This document shows positions 35,006 to 45,555 of a DNA stretch of 64,000 bases, in pieces. A model generated the notes under the pieces. It was not told where the DNA came from and did no database searches. It was given only the letters and a program-made list of their open reading frames with translations. The stretch is from Watersipora subatra (lineage: Eukaryota > Bryozoa > Gymnolaemata > Cheilostomatida > Watersiporidae). The DNA is taken from positions 31,029,870 to 31,093,869 of the forward strand of contig NC_088712.1 of the NCBI RefSeq assembly GCF_963576615.1. Reading direction: 5' to 3'. A program made the translations under genes and the position numbers. Position 1 is the first letter of the stretch. The number at the start of each line of letters is the position of its first letter.

Positions 35006-36251
35006 CAGTCATACTTCGACTTACGAGCTTAATGCGTTCAGAGACTGAGCTCATATGTCAATTTACTCGCATGTTGGTGCAATTTAATTATATATAGAAC
35101 AATTAAATATATATTGATTGGTTTCCATACTCTAAAAATGCAAATAAAACACTCAAAACAATATATTGTAATAGAAAGAACATGTTGGTTATTGTTCTAA
35201 CTTACCACATGCTTTCAAAAAGCAACAAATAAAAAATAATGCAAGGAAATGTGATTAATTAAAATGTAAAATTAAATACATACATTAGCAGCTAACGCTA
35301 GCAATTGCCAGAAAGGGAGAGATAAGTTATCCTTCATTACAACAGCTGACTTTGATAAATTTGGATTTTATCCAAGTCTTAAAAGACAAGCTTAAAAGCA
35401 AACCTAAAAGCAAACTTTAATCTTTAACTTAACGTAATTAAAATTTCTTCGGCGTTCATAGTTTTAAGTTTCTCGCTGGTTAGCTAATTTTGTTTTGCTC
35501 TCTCGACCAGCCGGCCTTTTTAAGAAAAACCTATCTAAGGACGTTTGCCTTTGTCGCCCTTTCAACATGTTGCGATCAGGACGAACACAGGTGTCGTCAC
35601 CAAAGGTTAATGCACGACTACTAGCCAACTTGTCCGTATGTCTATTTTTAATAGTCTTGATAGATAGCACCGGCCTTTTTACGTAGCATTGTTTCAGTTA
35701 CGCCGTCACCGGCCAATTGTTTGTCTTTTATCTAAAGCCTGAGCAGTCTCTCCATCAGTGGACATGAAGATCGCTGCGTCGTTTAGAAACTATGGTTACT
35801 CCTTTTGCGAACTAAATGCCCTGAATATAATCCTTGTGTTTGATAATTTTGGATGTATTTCTGTCATATTGCTAAGCTAGCTCAATCACGCATACATATT
35901 TTGCATATTTTTCAATAATTTTCCATTTAATATCAATTGTTATCATTCGCTTTTTCTTTGCATTATCTATCCTTTTACTGGAAAACTTTCGGTCTACGCA
36001 CGGTACTTTTAAGTCACATAATTCAGCACTGAAAAACGCGCACAAAAAACATGGTAAAAAAGTATAATCTGAGCAGTTGAAAAATACAGAGTGATGCTGT
36101 TCCCATAAAACACCTCCGACATACTTGGCAACTGACTCATGTGCTCGTATCTCAAACATGGCTCGTATGTTAGTGCTAAAACTTGCTTGAACGCTGGCTC
36201 GTATCTCAAGTTTCTCATATGTTAGGACACTCATAAGTTGAAGTATTACTC
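35006..36251 (-). mobile_element. pogo/Tigger-like non-autonomous element nested in the P-like element
   Basis: Starts CAGTCATACTTCGACTTACG after TA (35004-35005); the inverse end near 36251 reads gagtaatacttcaacttatg before TA. Both ends contain repeated ctcgtat/acgagc motifs. A minus-strand remnant at about 35464-35670 includes RQTSLDRFFLKRP, like the L..FF tail found at the C-terminus of several Tigger transposases, so it derives from an autonomous copy by internal deletion. Confidence 0.8.
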
Positions 36252-36462
36252 TATATAAGTTTTACATATTTTCAATAAAATATGCAGTCTCAGATGCACA
36301 AACTATGGAAAAATTGAGCAGTTTTTAGTGCTAAGTCAATAGAGGTTAGTGGATCAGCTGATTCGCTTTGCACATCACCATGACGTTGCGTCATGCTAAT
36401 TATAGGCCTCACTTGTTTTGATTATTCGCATATCTAGGGTTTACTATATCTATGGGGAGCTT

Positions 36463-36889
36463 AGTCTGTTAAGGTAAAATACCAACAACAAACTGATTGA
36501 TATCATCAATAAAATAGAATCTCTCATAAGAATAGCTCGAGATCAATTTTTAACTATTGAATGGGTTGTTGCTTTCCCTTCTCCTTCATCAATGAGTGCT
36601 TTCTATCATTTTGCTATCCTGATGCTGAATGACTCAAAATATTTAGCATTGACTTAGCATCGATTCTTGTTCAGATCATTCTTCCGAATGACGATATTCA
36701 ATATACACACATATACACACACATATTATATATATACGCACTACACAAGTATGTCACATGTAGAAGGACATGAACAAGCATATTAACTGCAAAAGGTAAG
36801 AAAGCAGTTTAGATGCATATGTCTCTGACATCATGTAATATTCCCCTTATATTTAAATACTCTATAACCAATATATAGATAAACCAATA
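36463..36889. other. No gene recognised
   Basis: Short spacer with cacacatata microsatellite sequence at about 36700-36735, directly left of the 24-bp array. Confidence 0.5.
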
Positions 36890-39800
36890 AAGCTATGTAG
36901 GAAACTAAATACAGAGCTATGTAGGAAACTAAATACAGAGCTATGTAGGAAACTAAATACAGAGCTATGTAGGAAACTAAATACAGAGCTATGTAGGAAA
37001 CTAAATACAGAGCTATGTAGGAAACTAAATACAGAGCTATGTAGGAAACTAAATACAGAGCTATGTAGGAAACTAAATACAGAGCTATGTAGGAAACTAA
37101 ATACAGAGCTATGTAGGAAACTAAATACAGAGCTATGTAGGAAACTAAATACAGAGCTATGTAGGAAACTAAATACAGAGCTATGTAGGAAACTAAATAC
37201 AGAGCTATGTAGGAAACTAAATACAGAGCTATGTAGGAAACTAAATACAGAGCTATGTAGGAAACTAAATACAGAGCTATGTAGGAAACTAAATACAGAG
37301 CTATGTAGGAAACTAAATACAGAGCTATGTAGGAAACTAAATACAGAGCTATGTAGGAAACTAAATACAGAGCTATGTAGGAAACTAAATACAGAGCTAT
37401 GTAGGAAACTAAATACAGAGCTATGTAGGAAACTAAATACAGAGCTATGTAGGAAACTAAATACAGAGCTATGTAGGAAACTAAATACAGAGCTATGTAG
37501 GAAACTAAATACAGAGCTATGTAGGAAACTAAATACAGAGCTATGTAGGAAACTAAATACAGAGCTATGTAGGAAACTAAATACAGAGCTATGTAGGAAA
37601 CTAAATACAGAGCTATGTAGGAAACTAAATACAGAGCTATGTAGGAAACTAAATACAGAGCTATGTAGGAAACTAAATACAGAGCTATGTAGGAAACTAA
37701 ATACAGAGCTATGTAGGAAACTAAATACAGAGCTATGTAGGAAACTAAATACAGAGCTATGTAGGAAACTAAATACAGAGCTATGTAGGAAACTAAATAC
37801 AGAGCTATGTAGGAAACTAAATACAGAGCTATGTAGGAAACTAAATACAGAGCTATGTAGGAAACTAAATACAGAGCTATGTAGGAAACTAAATACAGAG
37901 CTATGTAGGAAACTAAATACAGAGCTATGTAGGAAACTAAATACAGAGCTATGTAGGAAACTAAATACAGAGCTATGTAGGAAACTAAATACAGAGCTAT
38001 GTAGGAAACTAAATACAGAGCTATGTAGGAAACTAAATACAGAGCTATGTAGGAAACTAAATACAGAGCTATGTAGGAAACTAAATACAGAGCTATGTAG
38101 GAAACTAAATACAGAGCTATGTAGGAAACTAAATACAGAGCTATGTAGGAAACTAAATACAGAGCTATGTAGGAAACTAAATACAGAGCTATGTAGGAAA
38201 CTAAATACAGAGCTATGTAGGAAACTAAATACAGAGCTATGTAGGAAACTAAATACAGAGCTATGTAGGAAACTAAATACAGAGCTATGTAGGAAACTAA
38301 ATACAGAGCTATGTAGGAAACTAAATACAGAGCTATGTAGGAAACTAAATACAGAGCTATGTAGGAAACTAAATACAGAGCTATGTAGGAAACTAAATAC
38401 AGAGCTATGTAGGAAACTAAATACAGAGCTATGTAGGAAACTAAATACAGAGCTATGTAGGAAACTAAATACAGAGCTATGTAGGAAACTAAATACAGAG
38501 CTATGTAGGAAACTAAATACAGAGCTATGTAGGAAACTAAATACAGAGCTATGTAGGAAACTAAATACAGAGCTATGTAGGAAACTAAATACAGAGCTAT
38601 GTAGGAAACTAAATACAGAGCTATGTAGGAAACTAAATACAGAGCTATGTAGGAAACTAAATACAGAGCTATGTAGGAAACTAAATACAGAGCTATGTAG
38701 GAAACTAAATACAGAGCTATGTAGGAAACTAAATACAGAGCTATGTAGGAAACTAAATACAGAGCTATGTAGGAAACTAAATACAGAGCTATGTAGGAAA
38801 CTAAATACAGAGCTATGTAGGAAACTAAATACAGAGCTATGTAGGAAACTAAATACAGAGCTATGTAGGAAACTAAATACAGAGCTATGTAGGAAACTAA
38901 ATACAGAGCTATGTAGGAAACTAAATACAGAGCTATGTAGGAAACTAAATACAGAGCTATGTAGGAAACTAAATACAGAGCTATGTAGGAAACTAAATAC
39001 AGAGCTATGTAGGAAACTAAATACAGAGCTATGTAGGAAACTAAATACAGAGCTATGTAGGAAACTAAATACAGAGCTATGTAGGAAACTAAATACAGAG
39101 CTATGTAGGAAACTAAATACAGAGCTATGTAGGAAACTAAATACAGAGCTATGTAGGAAACTAAATACAGAGCTATGTAGGAAACTAAATACAGAGCTAT
39201 GTAGGAAACTAAATACAGAGCTATGTAGGAAACTAAATACAGAGCTATGTAGGAAACTAAATACAGAGCTATGTAGGAAACTAAATACAGAGCTATGTAG
39301 GAAACTAAATACAGAGCTATGTAGGAAACTAAATACAGAGCTATGTAGGAAACTAAATACAGAGCTATGTAGGAAACTAAATACAGAGCTATGTAGGAAA
39401 CTAAATACAGAGCTATGTAGGAAACTAAATACAGAGCTATGTAGGAAACTAAATACAGAGCTATGTAGGAAACTAAATACAGAGCTATGTAGGAAACTAA
39501 ATACAGAGCTATGTAGGAAACTAAATACAGAGCTATGTAGGAAACTAAATACAGAGCTATGTAGGAAACTAAATACAGAGCTATGTAGGAAACTAAATAC
39601 AGAGCTATGTAGGAAACTAAATACAGAGCTATGTAGGAAACTAAATACAGAGCTATGTAGGAAACTAAATACAGAGCTATGTAGGAAACTAAATACAGAG
39701 CTATGTAGGAAACTAAATACAGAGCTATGTAGGAAACTAAATACAGAGCTATGTAGGAAACTAAATACAGAGCTATGTAGGAAACTAAATACAGAGCTAT

Positions 39801-40236
39801 GTAGGAAACTAAATACAGAGCTATGTAGGAAACTAAATACAGAGCTATGTAGGAAACTAAATACAGAGCTATGTAGGAAACTAAATACAGAGCTATGTAG
39901 GAAACTAAATACAGAGCTATGTAGGAAACTAAATACAGAGCTATGTAGGAAACTAAATACAGAGCTATGTAGGAAACTAAATACAGAGCTATGTAGGAAA
40001 CTAAATACAGAGCTATGTAGGAAACTAAATACAGAGCTATGTAGGAAACTAAATACAGAGCTATGTAGGAAACTAAATACAGAGCTATGTAGGAAACTAA
40101 ATACAGAGCTATGTAGGAAACTAAATACAGAGCTATGTAGGAAACTAAATACAGAGCTATGTAGGAAACTAAATACAGAGCTATGTAGGAAACTAAATAC
40201 AGAGCTATATAGGAAACTAAATACAGAGCTATGTAG
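36890..40236. repeat. 24-bp satellite-like array, about 139 nearly identical copies
   Basis: The unit is agctatgtaggaaactaaat followed by acag. Over 3.35 kb I found one variant unit, near the right end (agctatat at about 40204). Beyond 40236 two decayed units remain (about 40265-40325), as at the edge of a homogenised array. A 1141-codon open frame on the minus strand (IALYLVSY repeated) exists only because 24 is a multiple of three and is not a gene. The homogeneity implies very recent expansion or strong homogenisation. Confidence 0.97.
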
Positions 40237-40329
40237 ATTAACTGGTCATAGAGCAATGTCAGTAAACTTAATACAAAGCCAGACTAATAAACATAGAGCT
40301 ATGCAGCCAAAGTAACCGTAAAACGATGT

Positions 40330-40770
40330 GAAACGTAAGCTATGTTCAACATGAACCTAAATTTAATCTTCTCTACTTCGCTCTTCAACCAGTAAGCTAA
40401 CAGTTGAAAAAATGGAGCTTCAAGCATGAAGATATGGAATGTATTTTATAGGCAAAAGAAATGTTCAGAATCAGCGAAAGCAGAATAGTCATAATTTACA
40501 TGTAAGTAATGTAAGTAATGTAAATAAGTAAGAGACGCTAACTTCCCGTCATGAACAAAAGTATTGAGCAATACAACAAAAATAAAGTTTATATAACTCG
40601 ACTGTTTATTTATTCTGTATTTAATCATGTAACATGATAAGCTTTAGATTTGGTTACTAGACGTTTTAGTTAGAAAGCTGAATAAACTGGACTGAGTACT
40701 AAATTAGCCTCGTGATTGGAGAACTGTATGTTTTCATGGATGTGTAAAAACATCAAACACATCTATATAG
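40330..40770. other. 3' flank of the SPMIP10-like gene; no other gene seen
   Basis: AT-rich. A small gtaagtaatgtaagtaatgt repeat lies at about 40502-40530. No further exon. Confidence 0.4.
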
Positions 40771-40774
40771 ATAT

Positions 40775-43506
40775 CTATTTATTGTTATAATACTGATCTG
40801 CCATCTGTTTCTGGGTGTCAAAGTCATCTCTCCTCGCCATTAGTTCACTCTGATACCTGCAATCAAAGATTAAAACATTATATGACTCCCAGAATACAAA
40901 CGAATCTCTTACAACCCTCAGAGACTTGAGGATTTTGCATGTTACACATGTTCTACATAAAACCTAACGCAATTTTTCAAGTGAGTAATGCTGTTTGTAC
41001 GCGCATGGACTGTCTTATGAGTAATGCAGTTTGAACAAACCTTGAAATGAACTTAGTTGATCAAATAATAAATGCTGTAGAAGTTTTTATGAAACGCTGA
41101 ATAGCGCATAGACAGCTCGGGAAAATGCCCAAAAAATGCATAATCTTAGATGTAATAGACAAATTCTAGAACAAGTTGAAAACCTGAATGAGTAGATGAT
41201 ATGTAAGTAAAGATTTAGATAGAGAAAATATGGACAAACCAGATTTCCATTCAGCTTTTCCTAATGCCTCACCTTCTACTAATATAATTGACTATGAAGT
41301 AGGCTTCAGTACTGATGTGAGTGCTGACGATGTTGTGAAGACTGGCAAAAATCATATTGAGAAATCCAATAATGAGACTAGTGTAGAGTCTGACAATTAC
41401 GATAGTACAGGTAGTGATGAACATAATCTTGGAGGTGCTAGTGATAATATTGTTGGGGCTAGTTCATCATGACCTATAAAAGGGCGCAAATTCCCTACTT
41501 GGTTAGCTGATTTTCTTGTTTAGTAATAATAAAGATCCAAGGGAGTGTAGTTATGTGTATCCATTATTGAGTATATGTGTCATATTATAATTGTGATTTT
41601 TGTCTTATTGTTGTTGTCTTAGTCTTGTCTGAAATCCTCTGTCTGAAATCCTTGGGTTATTTTCATTTGCGCTTGAGATAAGCTAACAGTATATGTTTTA
41701 TGTAGGTCTTTTAGTGGTTTCAGTGCATTGTTATTGTTCCTTTGCTTAGCTAGATAATTTGAGTATCTGTGATGTAATACCTTTCCTCTGAGGCCTTTTT
41801 GTGCGATTGCATAACCTCCTTTTCCACTCTCTTATATACCCAGTATTTGTGCTGTACGAGTTCAGTAGGTGATTCTAATACAAATGCTCAGTCATGCAAG
41901 GTGTGTTGCTCATTTACTGGAAATTGTGACCCCACTCCATACTACATCATGTGCAACCATAATTGATAAATCTTTCAGCTTAGCAGCTGTTTAAGGTAAA
42001 CATAATTCAATTTTGTCTCCAAGTGATTGAATCTCATAGACAATACTGGTGTGTTGATTGAGTACTAACGCTCCCAAACAGCATAGTTGTCTAGGAATGC
42101 TAGTAGTAGACAACTATTCTCCTAAACAGCATAGTTGTCTAGGAGCGCAAGTACTAGAAAACTGTCCTCCTAAACAGCATAGTTGTCTAGGAAAGCTAGT
42201 ACTAGACAACTGTTCTCCTAAACAGCATAGTTGTCTAGGAACGCTAGTACTACACAACTGTTCTCCTAAACAGCATAGTTGTCTAAGAGCGCAAGTACTA
42301 GAAAACTGTTCTCCTAAACAGCATAGTTGTCTAGGAAAGCTAGTACTAGACAACTGTTCTCCTAAACAGCATAGTTGTCTAGGAACGCTAGTACTAGACA
42401 ACTGTTCTCTTAAACAGCATAGTTGTTTAGGAACGCTAGTAATAGACAACTGTTCTCCTAAACAGCATAGTTGTCTAAGAACGCTAGTAATAAACAACTG
42501 TTCTCCTAAACAGCATAGTTGTCTAGGAACGCTAGTAATAGACAACTGTTCTCCTAAACAGCATAGTTGTCTAGGAACGCTAGTACTAGACAACTGTTCC
42601 CCTAAACAGCATAGTTGTCTAGGGGCGCTAGCAATAGACAACTGTTTTCCTAAACAGCATAGTTGTCTAGGAGAACAGCATTTTACTCAACAAAGTGTTG
42701 TTTACCATCATAGGACTTAGATGTACCTGGATGTAGGATGATAAAAGTCTGGGCGCAGAAGACGACTTCTCGGTGGCATCTGATACTTGGCTTCAATCCG
42801 CGCTCTATCTTCCACGTTGTAGTGCATTTGCTCTCTTTTCTCCAGAAACAGTGCATCATCATGCTCATAGTGCGGGATATTGCCTAGCTTGGCATTCTGT
42901 AGCATTAGTTGAACTTTTATTAATAATGAAGTCATCGACAGGCGAATTAAGAATGGTGGATTATTGCGCAGAAAGCTTAAATACAATATGTGGAGTCGTT
43001 TGTGAATTCGTAGTTAGCGTTGCTAAGAGCACATGATGCTCATAGTATATTGTTACTCACATTTTACTATAATTCTAAACATAATAATATAATGTTTCTA
43101 CTAATACCTTATAAAAGCTTATGTATGTCACTCAGCATACAACATAGACCGTATGACATATACCACACAAGCCAACAAACATGATTTTAATGAATTACAA
43201 TCATATAACTTTCCATACGATAATTCTATTAATATACTCATTTGAAATGATACCGTGTAATATTGTATTATGCTTATGTTCTAATATATTATAATACATT
43301 AAATGCATTGATCCACTTCAAGTTGTTTTAAGTCAATTTTATGAATCATTTTCTCATCTTTGAGCAGAATAGGATATCTAAACTATAAAACTTTAAAAAA
43401 TATTTGTTATACCTCTATCAGGTGAGATCTGTTTTTCATATCTTGTCGCCACTCCATTGTATAAAGACGTGGAATCATAGGATGCAGCCTGGAGTGCCGA
43501 GGAACT
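40775..43506 (-). CDS. Sperm microtubule inner protein 10 / TEX43-like, three 3' exons
   Basis: Minus-strand exons with sound junctions and phases: 43506-43413, 42896-42727 and 40856-40775. They read VPRHSRLHPMIPRLYTMEWR to SHLIE, then NAKLGNIPHYEHDDALFLEK and on through EDRARIEA to DFYHPTSR, then YQSELMARRDDF to a stop after NNK. Mammalian TEX43 (SPMIP10), a small protein of the sperm axonemal microtubule lumen, has the same order: MIPRrYvMPW, a Gly-Ile with a Leu-Phe-Leu stretch, GEDRK, and SRYQS near the end. Even the SR-YQS junction fits across an intron here. The first exon, with the start codon, was not found. The intron between the last two exons (42726-40857) holds the 48-bp array. 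Function is inferred from family resemblance recalled from memory. Confidence 0.6.
42058..42675. repeat. 48-bp minisatellite with a palindrome in every unit
   Basis: About 12.8 copies of a unit containing AGTTGTCTAGgaacgctagt then aCTAGACAACT, so each copy has a 10-bp inverted repeat around a loop of about 11 bp. Single units vary at a few positions. Because 48 is a multiple of three and the unit is nearly self-complementary, open frames of 220 and 175 codons appear on both strands, both rich in CCLGEQL/KQHSCLG; neither looks like a gene. The array lies in an intron of the SPMIP10-like gene. Confidence 0.95.
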
Positions 43507-43849
43507 CTGTCAAAACAACTCAAAAACTTTAAAACTTGTGAATCAGCACAAATTTCTCAGGGTTCTGGTGAGCATACTGACATTTTTTAGACAGTGTGCA
43601 GTTTTTAATATCTGCTGAAATTAAAAGACTAAAGAAACTAAAGGCTGAAAAGTAGCAGTTTTTTACTCCTTTACTGCAATAATTGCTAAATGTTGTTGAT
43701 GACAAAGATCAACTATTATAAAGTGATAAGTCCGTTTAAGCAGATTTATATGCCTGCTATACCACTACCCGATCACAACAAAAATAATAATTCTTATTTT
43801 TTATTGCAAACTTTAAGGTTGCTATTAATAATCCTGAGCCACATCAGAT

Positions 43850-43970
43850 GGCCAAATGGTTGTCACTGTCTTCTTCTACCGTAGAACCTTTCTCAAAATC
43901 TGGACAGAGAAGATCTCGTGAAAGGTTCTTCAGTAGAAGAAGACTGTGGCTACCCTTTGGTCCTTATATA
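43850..43970. repeat. Long imperfect hairpin, about 45-bp stem
   Basis: gtcttcttctac and agaacctttc in the left arm match their inverses gaaaggttct and gtagaagaagac in the right arm, and weaker pairing extends outward to about 43850 and 43970. The loop is about 28 bp. The size and shape would suit a small MITE or a microRNA-like precursor. It lies about 350 bp upstream of the first recognised SPMIP10-like exon. Confidence 0.7.
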
Positions 43971-43974
43971 AAAC

Positions 43975-45320
43975 CTAAGCTTATTTACAACCAACTTTAA
44001 CAGTTGTGACAAAAACATTCCATTATAACACTAAAATAGTAATAATAATAATTGTATTATTATTGTAGGATAATTATTGTATTATTACTGGTATCAATGC
44101 AGAGATACCCTCCATGTGTGACAAGAGTTTTTAACAGAGTTTTAGAGCTGCAAAGTATAAGTGTGTTTATATTACTTAAATTAAAAATTAATACAAGTTG
44201 AGCACATACCTAAAAATTAAAATGCTATTTACAAAGTATAAATACAAATTTCCATTCAAATTTCATATTTGTGCGGCTCTACAATGCTTCACCGAGAATG
44301 CTTCACCTTTGAACTGACTGCCCTTCAGTTCCGTAGCTTTCATAAGGTAGATACCCTTTAGTTGCCATTGTATTTTATAAACAAAATGATTCTGACCTGC
44401 TCTATTTACTTGTTGATAAGAATTAATATACGAAAGGAAGCAACAAACACCACAAACGTGTAATTATTTATCGATCTGTTGCCAAGTAACAAGAGCTGAA
44501 ACGTGCAAGTTTAAGTTTTATTTTGATAAAAATAATTTTGTTGATTGTTGTTTAATAACCAAATAAACAAAATAAATTTTGAGCGTAAAACATGACAAAA
44601 AATTTTTGGGTGACGAAAAAGTCGGCTACGAAACTTGATTTTACACATGTATGTACATGTACTTTGCCAAAACGTATAGTTGCGAATAAAACTTTGTTCG
44701 CACGACGCACGCTAGTGGTGGATTTTCTGTACGAAAGTACAGAGTACGAAAGGACGAGTTCCACGTCTAGTTTTTGCATAGAAATGTTATGCGCGCTATA
44801 TTTTGAATACTCGATGTACTTTATTGTCAAAACGTGTCGTATCAAACTTTCTACTATGAATCGGTCAAGTGATAACGCGGTCTATCAATTACGTACTGAA
44901 TCATCGTAGTTCGCCTTGTTGAGCTCCAAAGTGCAATACTAACTTTTAAAACAGTTTAAAGCATTCATTTATCGACAAGTACTGTTGGTGTTACCTGAAT
45001 TGAGACGCTAGCTTTAACGCAGCGTTTACAATTCTTTGCTATGTAGGCTTTTCCAAGTAGTAATCTTTATTCAAAGAAATTCTGTGCCTCAATTTGCAGG
45101 CAAGAGCTGCAGGATTAATGACTGAAAAATATCGTTTTACTTTAATAAAATGAAAGATAAAATATTATATTTGAGTATTTGTTTGCAGTACAGATATTCA
45201 GGTATGAAACACAAAATTAAACAATAGCAATACTTATGACAGTACTTTAAAATTTCCGAACGATAACATGTATGTAGAACAACAATGTTATAATAAATAA
45301 TTAATAATAGTAAATATTGT
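43975..45320. other. No gene recognised; CpG-containing island at about 44580-44910
   Basis: The island has open frames of about 100 codons on both strands and more CpG than its surroundings (for example acgacgcacgc, gataacgcgg). It looks like the inside of another Tigger-type MITE, but no inverted ends were found. Elsewhere the stretch is AT-rich with an attattatt microsatellite at about 44040-44095. Confidence 0.4.
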
Positions 45321-45324
45321 TGTA

Positions 45325-45555
45325 GTTAGAATGCAACAAGTTCGTTACCGTTCTATCTTCATTCCCTAGCCAAAACAATCTGTCTAGCCAGAGTCCATGC
45401 AATGCAAAAGTAGTAAATCAGTCTGGCCAATCAGGTACATGTACTAGTAAGCAAGCCAATACGCATCTAAAAAAAGAATCCCCCTCAAGCTAAACAACAA
45501 CGCAAGATACACTGGGTCAGCAAATAGTAAAACATATATCATCACACTTCTCCTT
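45325..45555 (-). repeat. Left LTR-like direct repeat of the old retroelement
   Basis: Aligns with 48010-48245 over about 230 bp at roughly four bases in five, including ccctcaagctaaacaacaac and the block with ccaatcaggtac. Confidence 0.75.

Larger units (their letters stand above)
33666..36454 (+). mobile_element. P-superfamily DNA transposon (THAP9-like), internally deleted
   Basis: Terminal inverted repeats begin CATAGATATAGTAAACCC at 33666 and end with the inverse at 36454; similarity continues for about 110 bp inward. The flanks gggagcac (33658-33665) and gggagctt (36455-36462) agree at 6 of 8 bases, an 8-bp duplication as for P elements, whose termini also start CAT. Inside, right of the left repeat, is a C-terminal part of a P/THAP9 transposase (33880-34640). 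The rest of the transposase, which should lie upstream, is gone, so this is a deletion derivative. A 1.25 kb Tigger-like element (35006-36251) sits inside it. Confidence 0.85.

Noticed and set aside
36831-40256. A 1141-codon open frame repeating IALYLVSY
   Set aside because: It is the translation of a perfect 24-bp array whose period is a multiple of three; no start context, splice context or non-repetitive domain.
41230-41472. 80-codon + strand frame MDKPDFHSAFPNASP, acidic and Ser-rich
   Set aside because: Starts with ATG and looks non-random, but it lies in the intron of the SPMIP10-like gene, has no homolog I know and could be a transposon relic; too weak to call a gene.
42058-42720. Overlapping open frames of 220 and 175 codons on opposite strands, Cys-rich
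   Set aside because: Both follow from the self-complementary 48-bp repeat; the + frame lacks an ATG start and the array lies in an intron of the SPMIP10-like gene.
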